In this document: one piece after another, positions 35,501-43,676 of the stretch
Numbering within the stretch: the stretch's first letter is position 1
Layout of the letters: the number at the start of each line of letters is the position of its first letter
Source of the DNA: Bacteroidota bacterium
Lineage (GTDB): Bacteria > Bacteroidota > Bacteroidia > UBA4408
Assembly: GCA_963169745.1 (NCBI GenBank)
Contig: CAUJCU010000024.1
Coordinates: forward strand, 16,842 to 80,841
Direction: 5' to 3'
Length of the DNA stretch: 64,000 nt
Position numbers and translations under genes: made by a program
The notes under the pieces: generated by a model
The model's input: the letters and a program-made list of their open reading frames with translations, nothing else
Database searches by the model: none
What the model was told of the DNA's origin: nothing

Positions 35501-36991
35501 TTACTTACCGGAGATGTAGAAATATTACGGGGTGGATTTAAGGTGGACTATATTAACACCAGTTACACCTTTAATGGGAAAGCAAAATTTTTAATGAACA
35601 ATATTGTATTTGAAAGTGTGGTATTGTTTGATCAGTTTGGGAAAGAGGCAAAAGTTAGTGGAAGCATCCCACACGAATATTTTAATGACATCAAATTTAA
35701 CATTAATATAAATGCCGATAAATTATTTGTACTCAATACTACAGAGTCACAAAACTCCTTATACTATGGGAAAGCCTATGCTACTGGATTGATAAAGATA
35801 CGGGGAAATTTAGATAAAATAATATTTGATATTGATGCCAAAACCGAAACAGGTACACAGTTTTTTATTCCCCTTTCTACACCCGAAGAAGTTAGTCAAA
35901 GTGGCTTTATTCGCTTTGTATCCAAAGACACCACAAAAGTAATTACCAAAGATGAGTATAAGGTAAACTTGAGTGGAATACAAATGAGTCTGAATATGGA
36001 AGTAACACCGAGCACCGAAGTACAACTAATTTTTGATAAGCAGATAGGTGATGTGATAACCGGTAATGGGAGCGGAAATATAAAAATGGACATTACTCCA
36101 TTAGGTGAGTTTACAATGTATGGTAATTATAATATTACTAAAGGAAGCTATTTGTTTACCTTAAAGAATGTTATAAACAAAAAGTTTAAAATTGCCGAAG
36201 GTGGAACTATCATTTGGAATGGAGACCCGCTTCAGGCCGACATAAATTTAGAAGCTGTTTATAAAATTCGAGCATCGCTCAGCGAGATACTACCTGCAGA
36301 CAGCAGTAAACGTAGAGTTCCGGTAGATTGCGTATTAAAAATGAGTGACAAGCTCATGAACCCTACAATAAAATTTGATATTAAACTGCCACAGTCTGAT
36401 GAGAAAATACAAAATGATGTAAGGGCTGCAATTAATTACGATAATGAGTCAGAGCTCAATAAACAGATGTTTTCGTTACTTCTATTGGGTCGGTTTTTTC
36501 CACCAAATGAAGCAGTGTCATCCAGTACTTTCGGCCTTTCTCAAAATACGTCTGAGCTGTTGTCATCACAATTAAGCAACTGGCTCTCGCAAAGTAATGA
36601 GTTTGTTACATTAGGTGTAAATGTAAGAGCAGGTGATCAAACAGCAGCAAATGAATGGCAGGCAACCATGAGTACACAACTATTTCAGCAGAGGCTCACC
36701 ATCGATGGAAATGTGGGAGTGGCTAACAATCCCTCAAGTGCCAGTAATATTGTGGGCGATATGATTGTGGAGTATAAGGTAACAACCGATGGAAAACTCC
36801 GATTGAAGGCCTTTACACAAAGTAATGACTACACAAAATTAACTACTATAGCCCCTTACACTCAGGGTTTGGGTGTATTTTATCGTGAAGACTTTGATAG
36901 TTTTAGCGATTTATTTAAAAACTATGGTCGTAAATTGATGTTTTTCAGAAAAGATAATCAAAACCCAGAGTTGATAGATCAGGATAACTAA
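32561..36991 (+). CDS. tamB: TamB-family (AsmA-like) inner-membrane-anchored translocation/lipid-bridge protein
   Basis: 1476 residues, TTG start at 32561 (no in-frame ATG fits). One N-terminal membrane helix (~10-28, GFTLGGLALLLLVLYIAL) is followed by a very long beta-rich periplasmic body and the C-terminal DUF490/TamB domain (~1040-1440) with GRFFPPNEA and STQLFQQRLTIDGNVGVANN. TamB-like proteins bridge the envelope, with roles in outer-membrane protein assembly and phospholipid transport. TamA is not in the window. A perfect -7 element TATTTTTG lies at 32535-32542, giving a very short leader. The stop is 4 bp from the converging amylase gene. Confidence 0.92.
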   Translation: MLRKIKKITGFTLGGLALLLLVLYIALQTSTVQTFLVGKFTNYFSKKLNTVARIDRVDVDFFSKVVLEGVYVEDLHHDTLLYAGKIKVDIFRLLISKNIIRLRSVELSDCRFNLVQYKNEEELNLQFIIDAFDDGDTTVTPNKKPVEIYSNKLTLKNVNFSYNYQNDTSNYPEVNFDHIYLSHVQGDFENISVINDSINAIINTLSFKERSGFQVHKMAAQFTISSTEMHCRDLDLQTNRSQIKGMLAFKTKEWDNYNDFEKQVYMHGKFKDTKLNFGDIAFFTEELRGINKFIIFDGDVKGTVSNLKGNQMDIKFGKLSHLQGNIKMSGLPDFGTTFIQLKLHNFVTCVEDIEGIPLPPFTSGELIKLPPNFSKLGLLKFKGDFTGFENDFTAYGDLSTDLGSVAIDIGLKQSKGELAKYKGNLKSNEFNIGQFYGIENVITKVTLDIDIDGAGLESETVNASVKGKINSVLCFDYNYQNLDIEGKFAKNIFDGKLHINDENLSLRYNGTIDFTNKLPEFDFHTDIGFANLKKLHIITSEYDRWISTSADINFKGDNIDNLIGTIVLKNLVYKDTTTTLKYKRVELNALNNGSFKELGLKSDFADAKIWGSFKLEAIENEAYKFINQYIPSSGLRTTSKAIKQNFSYELTTKNFEGFSKLILPGIVIKSNSKLSGRYNNVDNVFDLNVHAPEIEIYEKPLKNLVVNSNNLQGEWTINLKSNYWAISDSNRIENIVLQGKAQKDSLKFSFNFQNESKVQNAADIQGNLIFSADKHIDLLLGKATITVEDSLWKFAENSRIHLDTLHTEFENFKISHNKQSLELGSKKLGNNETEITIDLHNFILSNLNPFLKSEDISLGGTLNGNASVLGFGKNIVFTTSLGFTDFVFNTENIGNGNVLSLWDSKKESIALNGNFMRGTLPTVGFTGFYYPYKNENSLDIELQLRKTSLKLFESFLIGVMSDLRGYASGDLFLQGSLKKPLLTGDVEILRGGFKVDYINTSYTFNGKAKFLMNNIVFESVVLFDQFGKEAKVSGSIPHEYFNDIKFNININADKLFVLNTTESQNSLYYGKAYATGLIKIRGNLDKIIFDIDAKTETGTQFFIPLSTPEEVSQSGFIRFVSKDTTKVITKDEYKVNLSGIQMSLNMEVTPSTEVQLIFDKQIGDVITGNGSGNIKMDITPLGEFTMYGNYNITKGSYLFTLKNVINKKFKIAEGGTIIWNGDPLQADINLEAVYKIRASLSEILPADSSKRRVPVDCVLKMSDKLMNPTIKFDIKLPQSDEKIQNDVRAAINYDNESELNKQMFSLLLLGRFFPPNEAVSSSTFGLSQNTSELLSSQLSNWLSQSNEFVTLGVNVRAGDQTAANEWQATMSTQLFQQRLTIDGNVGVANNPSSASNIVGDMIVEYKVTTDGKLRLKAFTQSNDYTKLTTIAPYTQGLGVFYREDFDSFSDLFKNYGRKLMFFRKDNQNPELIDQDN

Positions 36992-36995
36992 ACAA

Positions 36996-38387
36996 TTATT
37001 CTTTTACATAAACTCGATACTCCCATGGGTTTAAAGTAATTTGTTCCTCTATTTTTAGAGTTCCTTTTTTATTAGTAAACAATTCTGTATAAGCGGGAGC
37101 AAACAAGTATCTTTCAAATTTAACAGGGGCCGGTTTGTCGGATAAATTTAAGATAACCACAATTTCATCTTTCCCTTTTCTTCTGTAAAAGGAATAAACT
37201 TGATCGGGATTGGTGTTTAGAATTTTAGCAAATACACCTCCTGATTCTGAATGGAGCAAAGCATTGTTTCTGCGTTTAAGAGATAACAATCGGGTATAAA
37301 AATCTGCATCAGCATAATTGCCCCACACAATAGGGTCTTTATCAAAGAACTTGAGCCTTTTGTTAAGTCCTGCCTCCTGACCACTATACAGCAAAGGCAT
37401 TCCATTTAACGTAGCACATAATACATAAAAAGTTTTTGCACCATCTCCAAATAGCTCTTTTTCTGTACCGTTCCATGAATTCTCATCATGATTTGTAGTA
37501 AAGTACATTCTAATAGCCTTAGGGGAATATGTGGCTTTATCTTCACCTAAAATATTATCAATAGCTCTTGCCGGATAGTCTCCTTTAGCTATTTTCCTAA
37601 AATCACTAAAAGCTCTCCAAGTGTAGGTCATGTTAAATGCTAAATGCAATTCGGGTTTTTCACCTTCGGCCAGCATAAATAAATTAGGGTTTACAGCAAC
37701 TAATGCACGCTGAGCTTCCACCCAAAAATCAATAGGAACCATTTCTGCCACATCACATCTAAATCCGTCAATCTTTGCCTCTGTAAGCCAAAATTTCATG
37801 GCATCTATCATGGTTTGTCTAAGCTGCTTATTTTCGAAGTTGAGTTTAATTACATCACTCCAATCAGCCACTGGCGGAACAAATTTTCCGGTACTGTCTT
37901 TAGTATAAAATTCAGGGTTTGTTTCGGTCCATTTATGATCGGGTGCAGTGTGGTTAGCAACCCAGTCAATAAGCACATGCATACCTAAAGAGTGTGCATA
38001 ATTAACCAAATGTTTAAATTCCTCCAGTGTGCCAAATTCTGAGTTTGTAGCCAAATAGTCTTTAACAGCATAATAGCTTCCTAAAGAGCCTTTACGATCT
38101 TTAACACCAATAGGATGGATAGGCATAAACCAGAGTATATCTATACCCATTGATTTTAAACGGGGTAGCTCTTTTTCAAATGTTTTGAACCCTGAGTTTT
38201 GCCCATATTGCCTTAAATTAACTTCGTAAATAGTACTATTAATAGACCAAAGCGGTTGATTGACAAAAATATTTTCGGTAACTTTTTTTATGGATTCGGC
38301 TAATTTATGTTGTTGTGCCTGTACACTAAAAATAGTACTAAAGAATATTAAAGAAAAAATGTAAAATGTATTTCTTACTGCCGTCAT
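36996..38387 (-). CDS. exported GH13 alpha-amylase-family enzyme
   Basis: 463 residues with a signal peptide (~1-24, ending SVQAQ). GH13 (beta/alpha)8 barrel: IDILWFMPIHPIG, VLIDWVANHT (region I), DGFRCDVAEMV (region II, nucleophile Asp), FMLAEGE (region III, acid/base Glu), TTNHDENSW (region IV) and a short C-terminal beta domain. It acts on alpha-1,4/1,6 glucans outside the cytoplasm. Third gene of the minus-strand glucan operon, 108 bp after the lipoprotein GH13 gene. Exact specificity is not readable. Confidence 0.93.
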   Translation of the reverse strand: MTAVRNTFYIFSLIFFSTIFSVQAQQHKLAESIKKVTENIFVNQPLWSINSTIYEVNLRQYGQNSGFKTFEKELPRLKSMGIDILWFMPIHPIGVKDRKGSLGSYYAVKDYLATNSEFGTLEEFKHLVNYAHSLGMHVLIDWVANHTAPDHKWTETNPEFYTKDSTGKFVPPVADWSDVIKLNFENKQLRQTMIDAMKFWLTEAKIDGFRCDVAEMVPIDFWVEAQRALVAVNPNLFMLAEGEKPELHLAFNMTYTWRAFSDFRKIAKGDYPARAIDNILGEDKATYSPKAIRMYFTTNHDENSWNGTEKELFGDGAKTFYVLCATLNGMPLLYSGQEAGLNKRLKFFDKDPIVWGNYADADFYTRLLSLKRRNNALLHSESGGVFAKILNTNPDQVYSFYRRKGKDEIVVILNLSDKPAPVKFERYLFAPAYTELFTNKKGTLKIEEQITLNPWEYRVYVKE

Positions 38388-38495
38388 ATTTTATGTTTTT
38401 TCGTATGTAAAATGGGTGTTTATTTTGTCTCTTGTTCAATATTAATCATTCTTTTGTTGACCGTAGTTCTATTCCGAATTTTTAACAACTTATTT

Positions 38496-40892
38496 TTAAT
38501 TTGAAGTAATTATTTCAAAAGAGTACGGTTGAAGTTCAATAATCAAAGTATTGTTTTGCAAACTAAAATTACTGTTGAAGTTTTTCTTTAAAAGGGCTGT
38601 TTCTATGCCCTTATGAAGTATTATTTTTTGCTTTATGGTTTTGTTACTTTTATTAAAAAACACGAGTGCTGAATGGTCAAAGTAATAACGGCCGTAAGCC
38701 ATAAAACTTTCATTAACTTTTAATGGGGCATAATCACCAAAAATTAAAGCCATATTGTGTTTTCGCAGATTAAAAATATTTTGTGTTACTTTAAGTTGAT
38801 TCAATTCATCATCATTCAAATTCTTAAACTCCATCATACGCCTATTATCTGGATCACCGGCACCAGGCATTCCTAATTCGTCTCCATAATATATAACCGG
38901 AACACCCGGTATGGTTGCGATATAAGCCATTAACTGAGCCAGTTTTTTATATCCCACTTTGTTTTTTACTTGAATATTACGCTTCCACCCGGCTTCTTTA
39001 TCATCTTCCTTAAAACTAAGATCGCCTCCTGCATAAGAAATAAAACGGGCAATATCATGATTTCCGCTAATATTTCCCATTAGTGAATGCCAACCATAAT
39101 AGCTGAATGATTCTTGTAGCGATTCATTTAGTTTTGTAAACGACTCATTATCGTTAATAAACACGCTGCGAGCATCAAAATACAAGTTAAAATCAAATTG
39201 AGCATTTTGTTCGCCATTGTTTACGTAACTATCAATAAGCTCACGGCTGCCAAAGGTTTCACCAATTTGATAGGGAAGAGGAACTTGATTTTGTAGTGCG
39301 TATAATTTAATTTTTTTGGTTAGTGCGCGCCAAAAGTCTTCGCTTACATGTTTTGTAGCATCATGCCTAAAACCATCAATTTGATATTTTTTTATCCAAT
39401 ACATAGCCGAGTCACTCATTGCTTGAACAGCTTCAGGTTTTGTGTAATCAATATCGGGTAAGAATGTGTCAAACCAAGTAGTAATTCGGTGTTCGTCCCA
39501 CAGTCTAATATTTTTCCTTCCATCAGGTAAATCAATTGAAGTAAACCAGTCCGGGTGTTTCACGTACATGGGATGTTTTTCGTGTACATGGTTAGAAACA
39601 AAATCAAGCAAAATATTAATACCTTTTTTGTGGGCATCCTCAATAGTGCTTTGCAATACGGCCTCATCTCCCAATCTATAATCAACCGTAGTACTAGACA
39701 CCGGCCAGTAACCATGGTAACCACTATATTTACGATGAGGTTCAGGGTACTCGGTATAGGCTTCTTTGGGGTTTTGAATAACAGGTGAGAGCCAGAGCGT
39801 GTTCACTCCAAGGGCATTAAAATATCCTTGGTTTATTTCTTGTTTTATTCCTTCAATATCACCACCCATATAATTAGCTTTAACGGCCACTTCTTTATCC
39901 TTTACCGGTAAGTTATTATTAGGGTTTCCATCTTTAAATCGATCAACCATCATAAAATAGATGATCATTGCATTTCGATCAAAACGATTTAAGTCTGCAC
40001 TTTGTTTCACCACATTGCCACTTTTTATTGGTATTAAAATATCGTTAGAGCAGCCATATTGATTATAGCTATACACGCGAATACTTGATTTCCACATATT
40101 GGCCGCTACTGCCGGAATTTTTATTTCTATAATGCCATCATTAAAACTTGTAAAGCTGGCCGTTAAGTCAAAATTATTCCAGAGTACAAAATATTTTTCT
40201 GGGGCATTAAAAGCTTCTATTCTAATAATATCACCACTGGCCCATTTGCTGCGTAGTTGAGGTGCTTTTTCTCTATCTGCACGGTTTATTTCTATGATGG
40301 AGTTAACTCCTCCTATATTATTATCGGCCTTGTTTGGGTTGCCTGGATCCAGTGTCCATTTCCCATCTATTACCAATTGGTAGGCATACTTTCCGGGTGA
40401 TAAGCTTACTTTACCACGAAATTCTTTACCATCAAATGTAAGTTGGGTGTTTCTGGGGGTCCATCCGTTAAAATCACCGGCAACCTGTACTGTATCAGGG
40501 GGAGTACCTAATGGCATATAGCGAAACTCATGAACAGTTTTTTGAGAACGGAGCAAGAGCACGGAATACTCATACGTACCACTATATATTTTTAAATAGA
40601 ACATAGGTGGTAGGGGTGCCCCTGTTTCTTTCAGTACAATATTTTTTTTATCATCACTCAATGCAACATAAAGGTAGGGCCTGGCTGATACAGAATCAAT
40701 CAAAGACTCGTTAATAACCAAATCACTACTTGGAATTATTGTTTCTCCGGAATTTAATTTTATAGGTATTAAATTACCAACAATCAAATTGCTTGACGGA
40801 ATATTCAGATGTGATTTGTTTTTACAAGATAGTACAAAACATAACACGAAAGCTAAACACAATGCTTTGATTTTGTAAATGCTGTATATCAT
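38496..40892 (-). CDS. lipoprotein GH13 enzyme with CBM48-like domain (cyclomaltodextrinase/pullulanase-like)
   Basis: 798 residues. N-terminal lipobox FVLSC (Cys ~23) suggests membrane anchoring. A CBM48-like early-set domain (~125-205: VQVAGDFNGWTPRN, GKYAYQLVIDGKW) and a second beta-sandwich (~210-300) precede the GH13 catalytic barrel (~305-700): YFMMVDRFKDGNPNN, LLDFVSNHV, DGFRHDATKHV (nucleophile Asp), YQIGETF (acid/base Glu) and SGNHDIARF. A C-terminal beta domain completes it. The MVDRF and NHDIARF signatures resemble cyclomaltodextrinase/neopullulanase-type enzymes. It lies 22 bp after the GH31 gene. Confidence 0.92.
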   Translation of the reverse strand: MIYSIYKIKALCLAFVLCFVLSCKNKSHLNIPSSNLIVGNLIPIKLNSGETIIPSSDLVINESLIDSVSARPYLYVALSDDKKNIVLKETGAPLPPMFYLKIYSGTYEYSVLLLRSQKTVHEFRYMPLGTPPDTVQVAGDFNGWTPRNTQLTFDGKEFRGKVSLSPGKYAYQLVIDGKWTLDPGNPNKADNNIGGVNSIIEINRADREKAPQLRSKWASGDIIRIEAFNAPEKYFVLWNNFDLTASFTSFNDGIIEIKIPAVAANMWKSSIRVYSYNQYGCSNDILIPIKSGNVVKQSADLNRFDRNAMIIYFMMVDRFKDGNPNNNLPVKDKEVAVKANYMGGDIEGIKQEINQGYFNALGVNTLWLSPVIQNPKEAYTEYPEPHRKYSGYHGYWPVSSTTVDYRLGDEAVLQSTIEDAHKKGINILLDFVSNHVHEKHPMYVKHPDWFTSIDLPDGRKNIRLWDEHRITTWFDTFLPDIDYTKPEAVQAMSDSAMYWIKKYQIDGFRHDATKHVSEDFWRALTKKIKLYALQNQVPLPYQIGETFGSRELIDSYVNNGEQNAQFDFNLYFDARSVFINDNESFTKLNESLQESFSYYGWHSLMGNISGNHDIARFISYAGGDLSFKEDDKEAGWKRNIQVKNKVGYKKLAQLMAYIATIPGVPVIYYGDELGMPGAGDPDNRRMMEFKNLNDDELNQLKVTQNIFNLRKHNMALIFGDYAPLKVNESFMAYGRYYFDHSALVFFNKSNKTIKQKIILHKGIETALLKKNFNSNFSLQNNTLIIELQPYSFEIITSN

Positions 40893-40914
40893 GAACTCAT
40901 GTACTAATACGTTA

Positions 40915-43374
40915 TTATTTCCAGTGTAAAGTTATATTTTCTGAGCTGTTATCCAACTCAACAGCCATAACCTGAAGTGGCGGGTAAAAACTTTTAGGTA
41001 AAGTGGCAAATGGGTCAAAATCAGAAATGGGATTGATGTATATGACTTGTTCCGATTTTAATTTTAAAGGATTACCATTAAACCAAATTTGATCTTTAAG
41101 CTCTGAAAACCCATGAAACAATATTTTAAGCTTTTTAAAATGCGAAATATAGTTTCCCTCTTGTTTGTGAATAATAATTTTACCTTCACTAGAGTTATTT
41201 TGAATTAATCTTTTACAATAAAGACCTTGTTCAAATTGATACGTATTCCCATCATCTTCATAATACACAAATTCACCATCATGATTTGCCCAAACATGAA
41301 GTGTAAGTATATGATTGGGTTTTTGTTTTAGTGATTGTGTTAAAGATTGCTCCGGAATAATAGCACCGGCTTTCACATATAAAGGTAAAATCTCTTTAGG
41401 AACTTCAATTAACATTTCTCTTGAACCTTCTAAAAGCTCATCGGAATAAAGGTTATACCATTTTCCCTGCGGTAAATATACTTTGGTGTACCGTTGGTTA
41501 CTTTCACTTGGAATAACAAGTAGGTTTTTGCCGAATAAATATTGATGTTCAAATTGCGTCTTATAGATGTTTTCATCAAAGCTGTAATCTATGGCTAAAG
41601 ATCTGGAAACGGGCAATCCATTTTGTGTTGCTTCATAAAAAGTGCTGTATATGTAGGGCATTAAACGGTAGCGTAAACTTATATAGTTTCTTGATATTTC
41701 CTCAACTTCTTCACCAAACGACCAAGGCTCTGCGCTTCGCGTATTAATCATACTATGGGCTCTAAAAAATGGAGAAAAAGCTCCCAGCATCATCCATCGG
41801 GCAAACAATTCGGGTTGGGCTTCTTCAGCAAACCCTCCTACATCATATCCGGCAAAAGGGATACCACTTATGCCCATGCTATTTACCAATCTTATACCGG
41901 CCATCAAATGTTCATCACTTGAAATATTGTCTCCGGTCCAAATTGCCCCGTACCGTTGAGAGCCACTAAATCCTGCGCGGGAAAGCACAAATGGTCTTTT
42001 TCCATGCATTAACTTTTTAGCTCCTGAGTAAGTGCTGCGAGTCATTTGAAGGCCATAAATATTACGCGCTCTTTTATGAGTAGCCCCTTCTCCTTCATAG
42101 TTAAATTCAATTAAATCAGGTAGGTGTTGCCCCCAGGCTGCGGGCTCGTTCATATCATTCCAAAAACCACTCACTCCTTTTTCTGTTAATGAAGCTAATT
42201 TTTGACCCCACCAAATACGTACTTCTTCGTTTGTAAAATCCGGAAAACAACTCCATCCCGGCCAAACTTGCCCATTATATGGTTCGCCATCTGGGTATTT
42301 CACAAAATAGTCCTTGTTTAAAGCTTCGTCATAAGCATGATACCCTTTTTCGCATTTTATACCCGGATCAACAATAACAGCAAGATTAAAGTCATATTCA
42401 TTTAGAGCTTGGCTTAGCATTTCGGGTTGAGGAAAATATTCTGGATGCCAAGTAAAAACTTTATAGGCATCCATATAGTGTATATCAAGGTAGATAACAT
42501 CTGCCGGAATTTTCTTTTCTCTGAAAGTACGGGCTATATGAAGTACTGTATTATCTGGATAATAACTATAGCGACATTGCTGAAACCCCAAGCTCCACAA
42601 AGGAGGTAAATCTATACGTCCGGTTAAGGAGGTGTATGACGTAATAATATCAGCCACTTTTGGATGATGAATAAAATAATAATTCATTTCACCATCATCG
42701 GCCTGAAAATACATAAAACGATTGTTTGAAGCCCCAAAATTAAATGTACTTTTATACGTATTATCGAAAAAAATACCATACGGATGTTGCCCGTTTATGC
42801 CTATATAAAATGGGATACTTAAATAAATGGGGTCGTCATCAACTCCATAAGCAAATTTATCGGTATTCCAGTTAGTAAAACATTTCCCACTTCGATTAAG
42901 ATGCCCATTTTTTTCACCTAAGCCAATGTACTTTTCATTATAATGAATGGCTTTATAACAGGTAACTTCATGGCCTATCCACGAAGTGCCAAAAGAATGA
43001 TGATCTTCATTGATTAGCTCATCGTTTAGCGTGAAAAAAGCCAAGCGTAAAGGGTACTTCTGTATAACAAGTTTTAAAGCCTGGGTATGAAGCTCTATTT
43101 TAGTATCATAGTTTGTAATCTGAAAATCTGTTGTTAGAGGAGTATTCACAACAGCATAAGAAACGACACTTGCCGGGCAGGATTTTTTTACGATTGATAC
43201 CTGAATAATATGGGCACTGCATACTGTAATTCTAGCACATTCTTTATCCGTATAGATATGCACGCCATGGTTATTCTTTTCAAAGGAAACAACAGGGCCT
43301 ATACTTTGATTAAAATGCCCAACACTCTTTTTTTGAATTCTGCTTTCTTGGATATCTTTCTTTCTCTTATTCAT
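40915..43374 (-). CDS. GH31 alpha-glucosidase
   Basis: 819 residues with no signal peptide (starts MNKRKKDIQESRIQKK), so cytoplasmic. The GH31 order is clear: N-terminal beta-sandwich (~30-240), catalytic barrel (~245-600) with DVIYLDIHYMDAYKVFTW, nucleophile Asp in GFWNDMNEPAAW (~405), acid/base Asp in IWTGDNISS (~480) and HS at the end of the barrel (PFFRAHSMINTRS), then C-terminal beta domains. It probably releases glucose from imported maltodextrins. First gene of the three-gene operon; the upstream 300 bp hold a candidate operator. Confidence 0.95.
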   Translation of the reverse strand: MNKRKKDIQESRIQKKSVGHFNQSIGPVVSFEKNNHGVHIYTDKECARITVCSAHIIQVSIVKKSCPASVVSYAVVNTPLTTDFQITNYDTKIELHTQALKLVIQKYPLRLAFFTLNDELINEDHHSFGTSWIGHEVTCYKAIHYNEKYIGLGEKNGHLNRSGKCFTNWNTDKFAYGVDDDPIYLSIPFYIGINGQHPYGIFFDNTYKSTFNFGASNNRFMYFQADDGEMNYYFIHHPKVADIITSYTSLTGRIDLPPLWSLGFQQCRYSYYPDNTVLHIARTFREKKIPADVIYLDIHYMDAYKVFTWHPEYFPQPEMLSQALNEYDFNLAVIVDPGIKCEKGYHAYDEALNKDYFVKYPDGEPYNGQVWPGWSCFPDFTNEEVRIWWGQKLASLTEKGVSGFWNDMNEPAAWGQHLPDLIEFNYEGEGATHKRARNIYGLQMTRSTYSGAKKLMHGKRPFVLSRAGFSGSQRYGAIWTGDNISSDEHLMAGIRLVNSMGISGIPFAGYDVGGFAEEAQPELFARWMMLGAFSPFFRAHSMINTRSAEPWSFGEEVEEISRNYISLRYRLMPYIYSTFYEATQNGLPVSRSLAIDYSFDENIYKTQFEHQYLFGKNLLVIPSESNQRYTKVYLPQGKWYNLYSDELLEGSREMLIEVPKEILPLYVKAGAIIPEQSLTQSLKQKPNHILTLHVWANHDGEFVYYEDDGNTYQFEQGLYCKRLIQNNSSEGKIIIHKQEGNYISHFKKLKILFHGFSELKDQIWFNGNPLKLKSEQVIYINPISDFDPFATLPKSFYPPLQVMAVELDNSSENITLHWK

Positions 43375-43676
43375 CTTTGATGATACTTATCTTTTTTTTT
43401 TATACTTCAATTGTATAAGAAAATATTTTTCACTTTTAAGTGTCAATATTACACTTTTGTTTTTAAAACAAAAAATAAAGAAACACGAACCAAATAAACA
43501 AAATTATTTATTTTATGCTGTTGCTAGAAGTTTCTTGTTAATTTAAAAGAAGTCCTATTGGTATTTGCAGGTATTAAGTATGTTTACTTTAAAAAGGAGC
43601 TTGATTTTATATTACAACATGTTAAATACGTTTATTCTTGTGTATATTTGCACTCCCCAAAAACAAAGAAATAAAG
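43375..43676. promoter_or_regulatory. divergent control region between the glucan operon and purL, with inverted repeat
   Basis: 302 bp without a gene. An inverted repeat AAGTGT-N7-ACACTT at 43438-43456 overlaps CACTT-TT-AAGTG at 43431-43442, about 60-80 bp before the GH31 ATG, a plausible operator site. For purL, a perfect -7 element TATATTTG lies at 43643-43650, 26 bp before ATG 43677, without a good -33 partner. No regulator gene lies nearby. Confidence 0.4.

Noticed and set aside
43638..43676. TTG start giving a 762-residue PurL
   Set aside because: The 13 extra residues are not family-like and overlap the -7 element TATATTTG; ATG 43677 fits.
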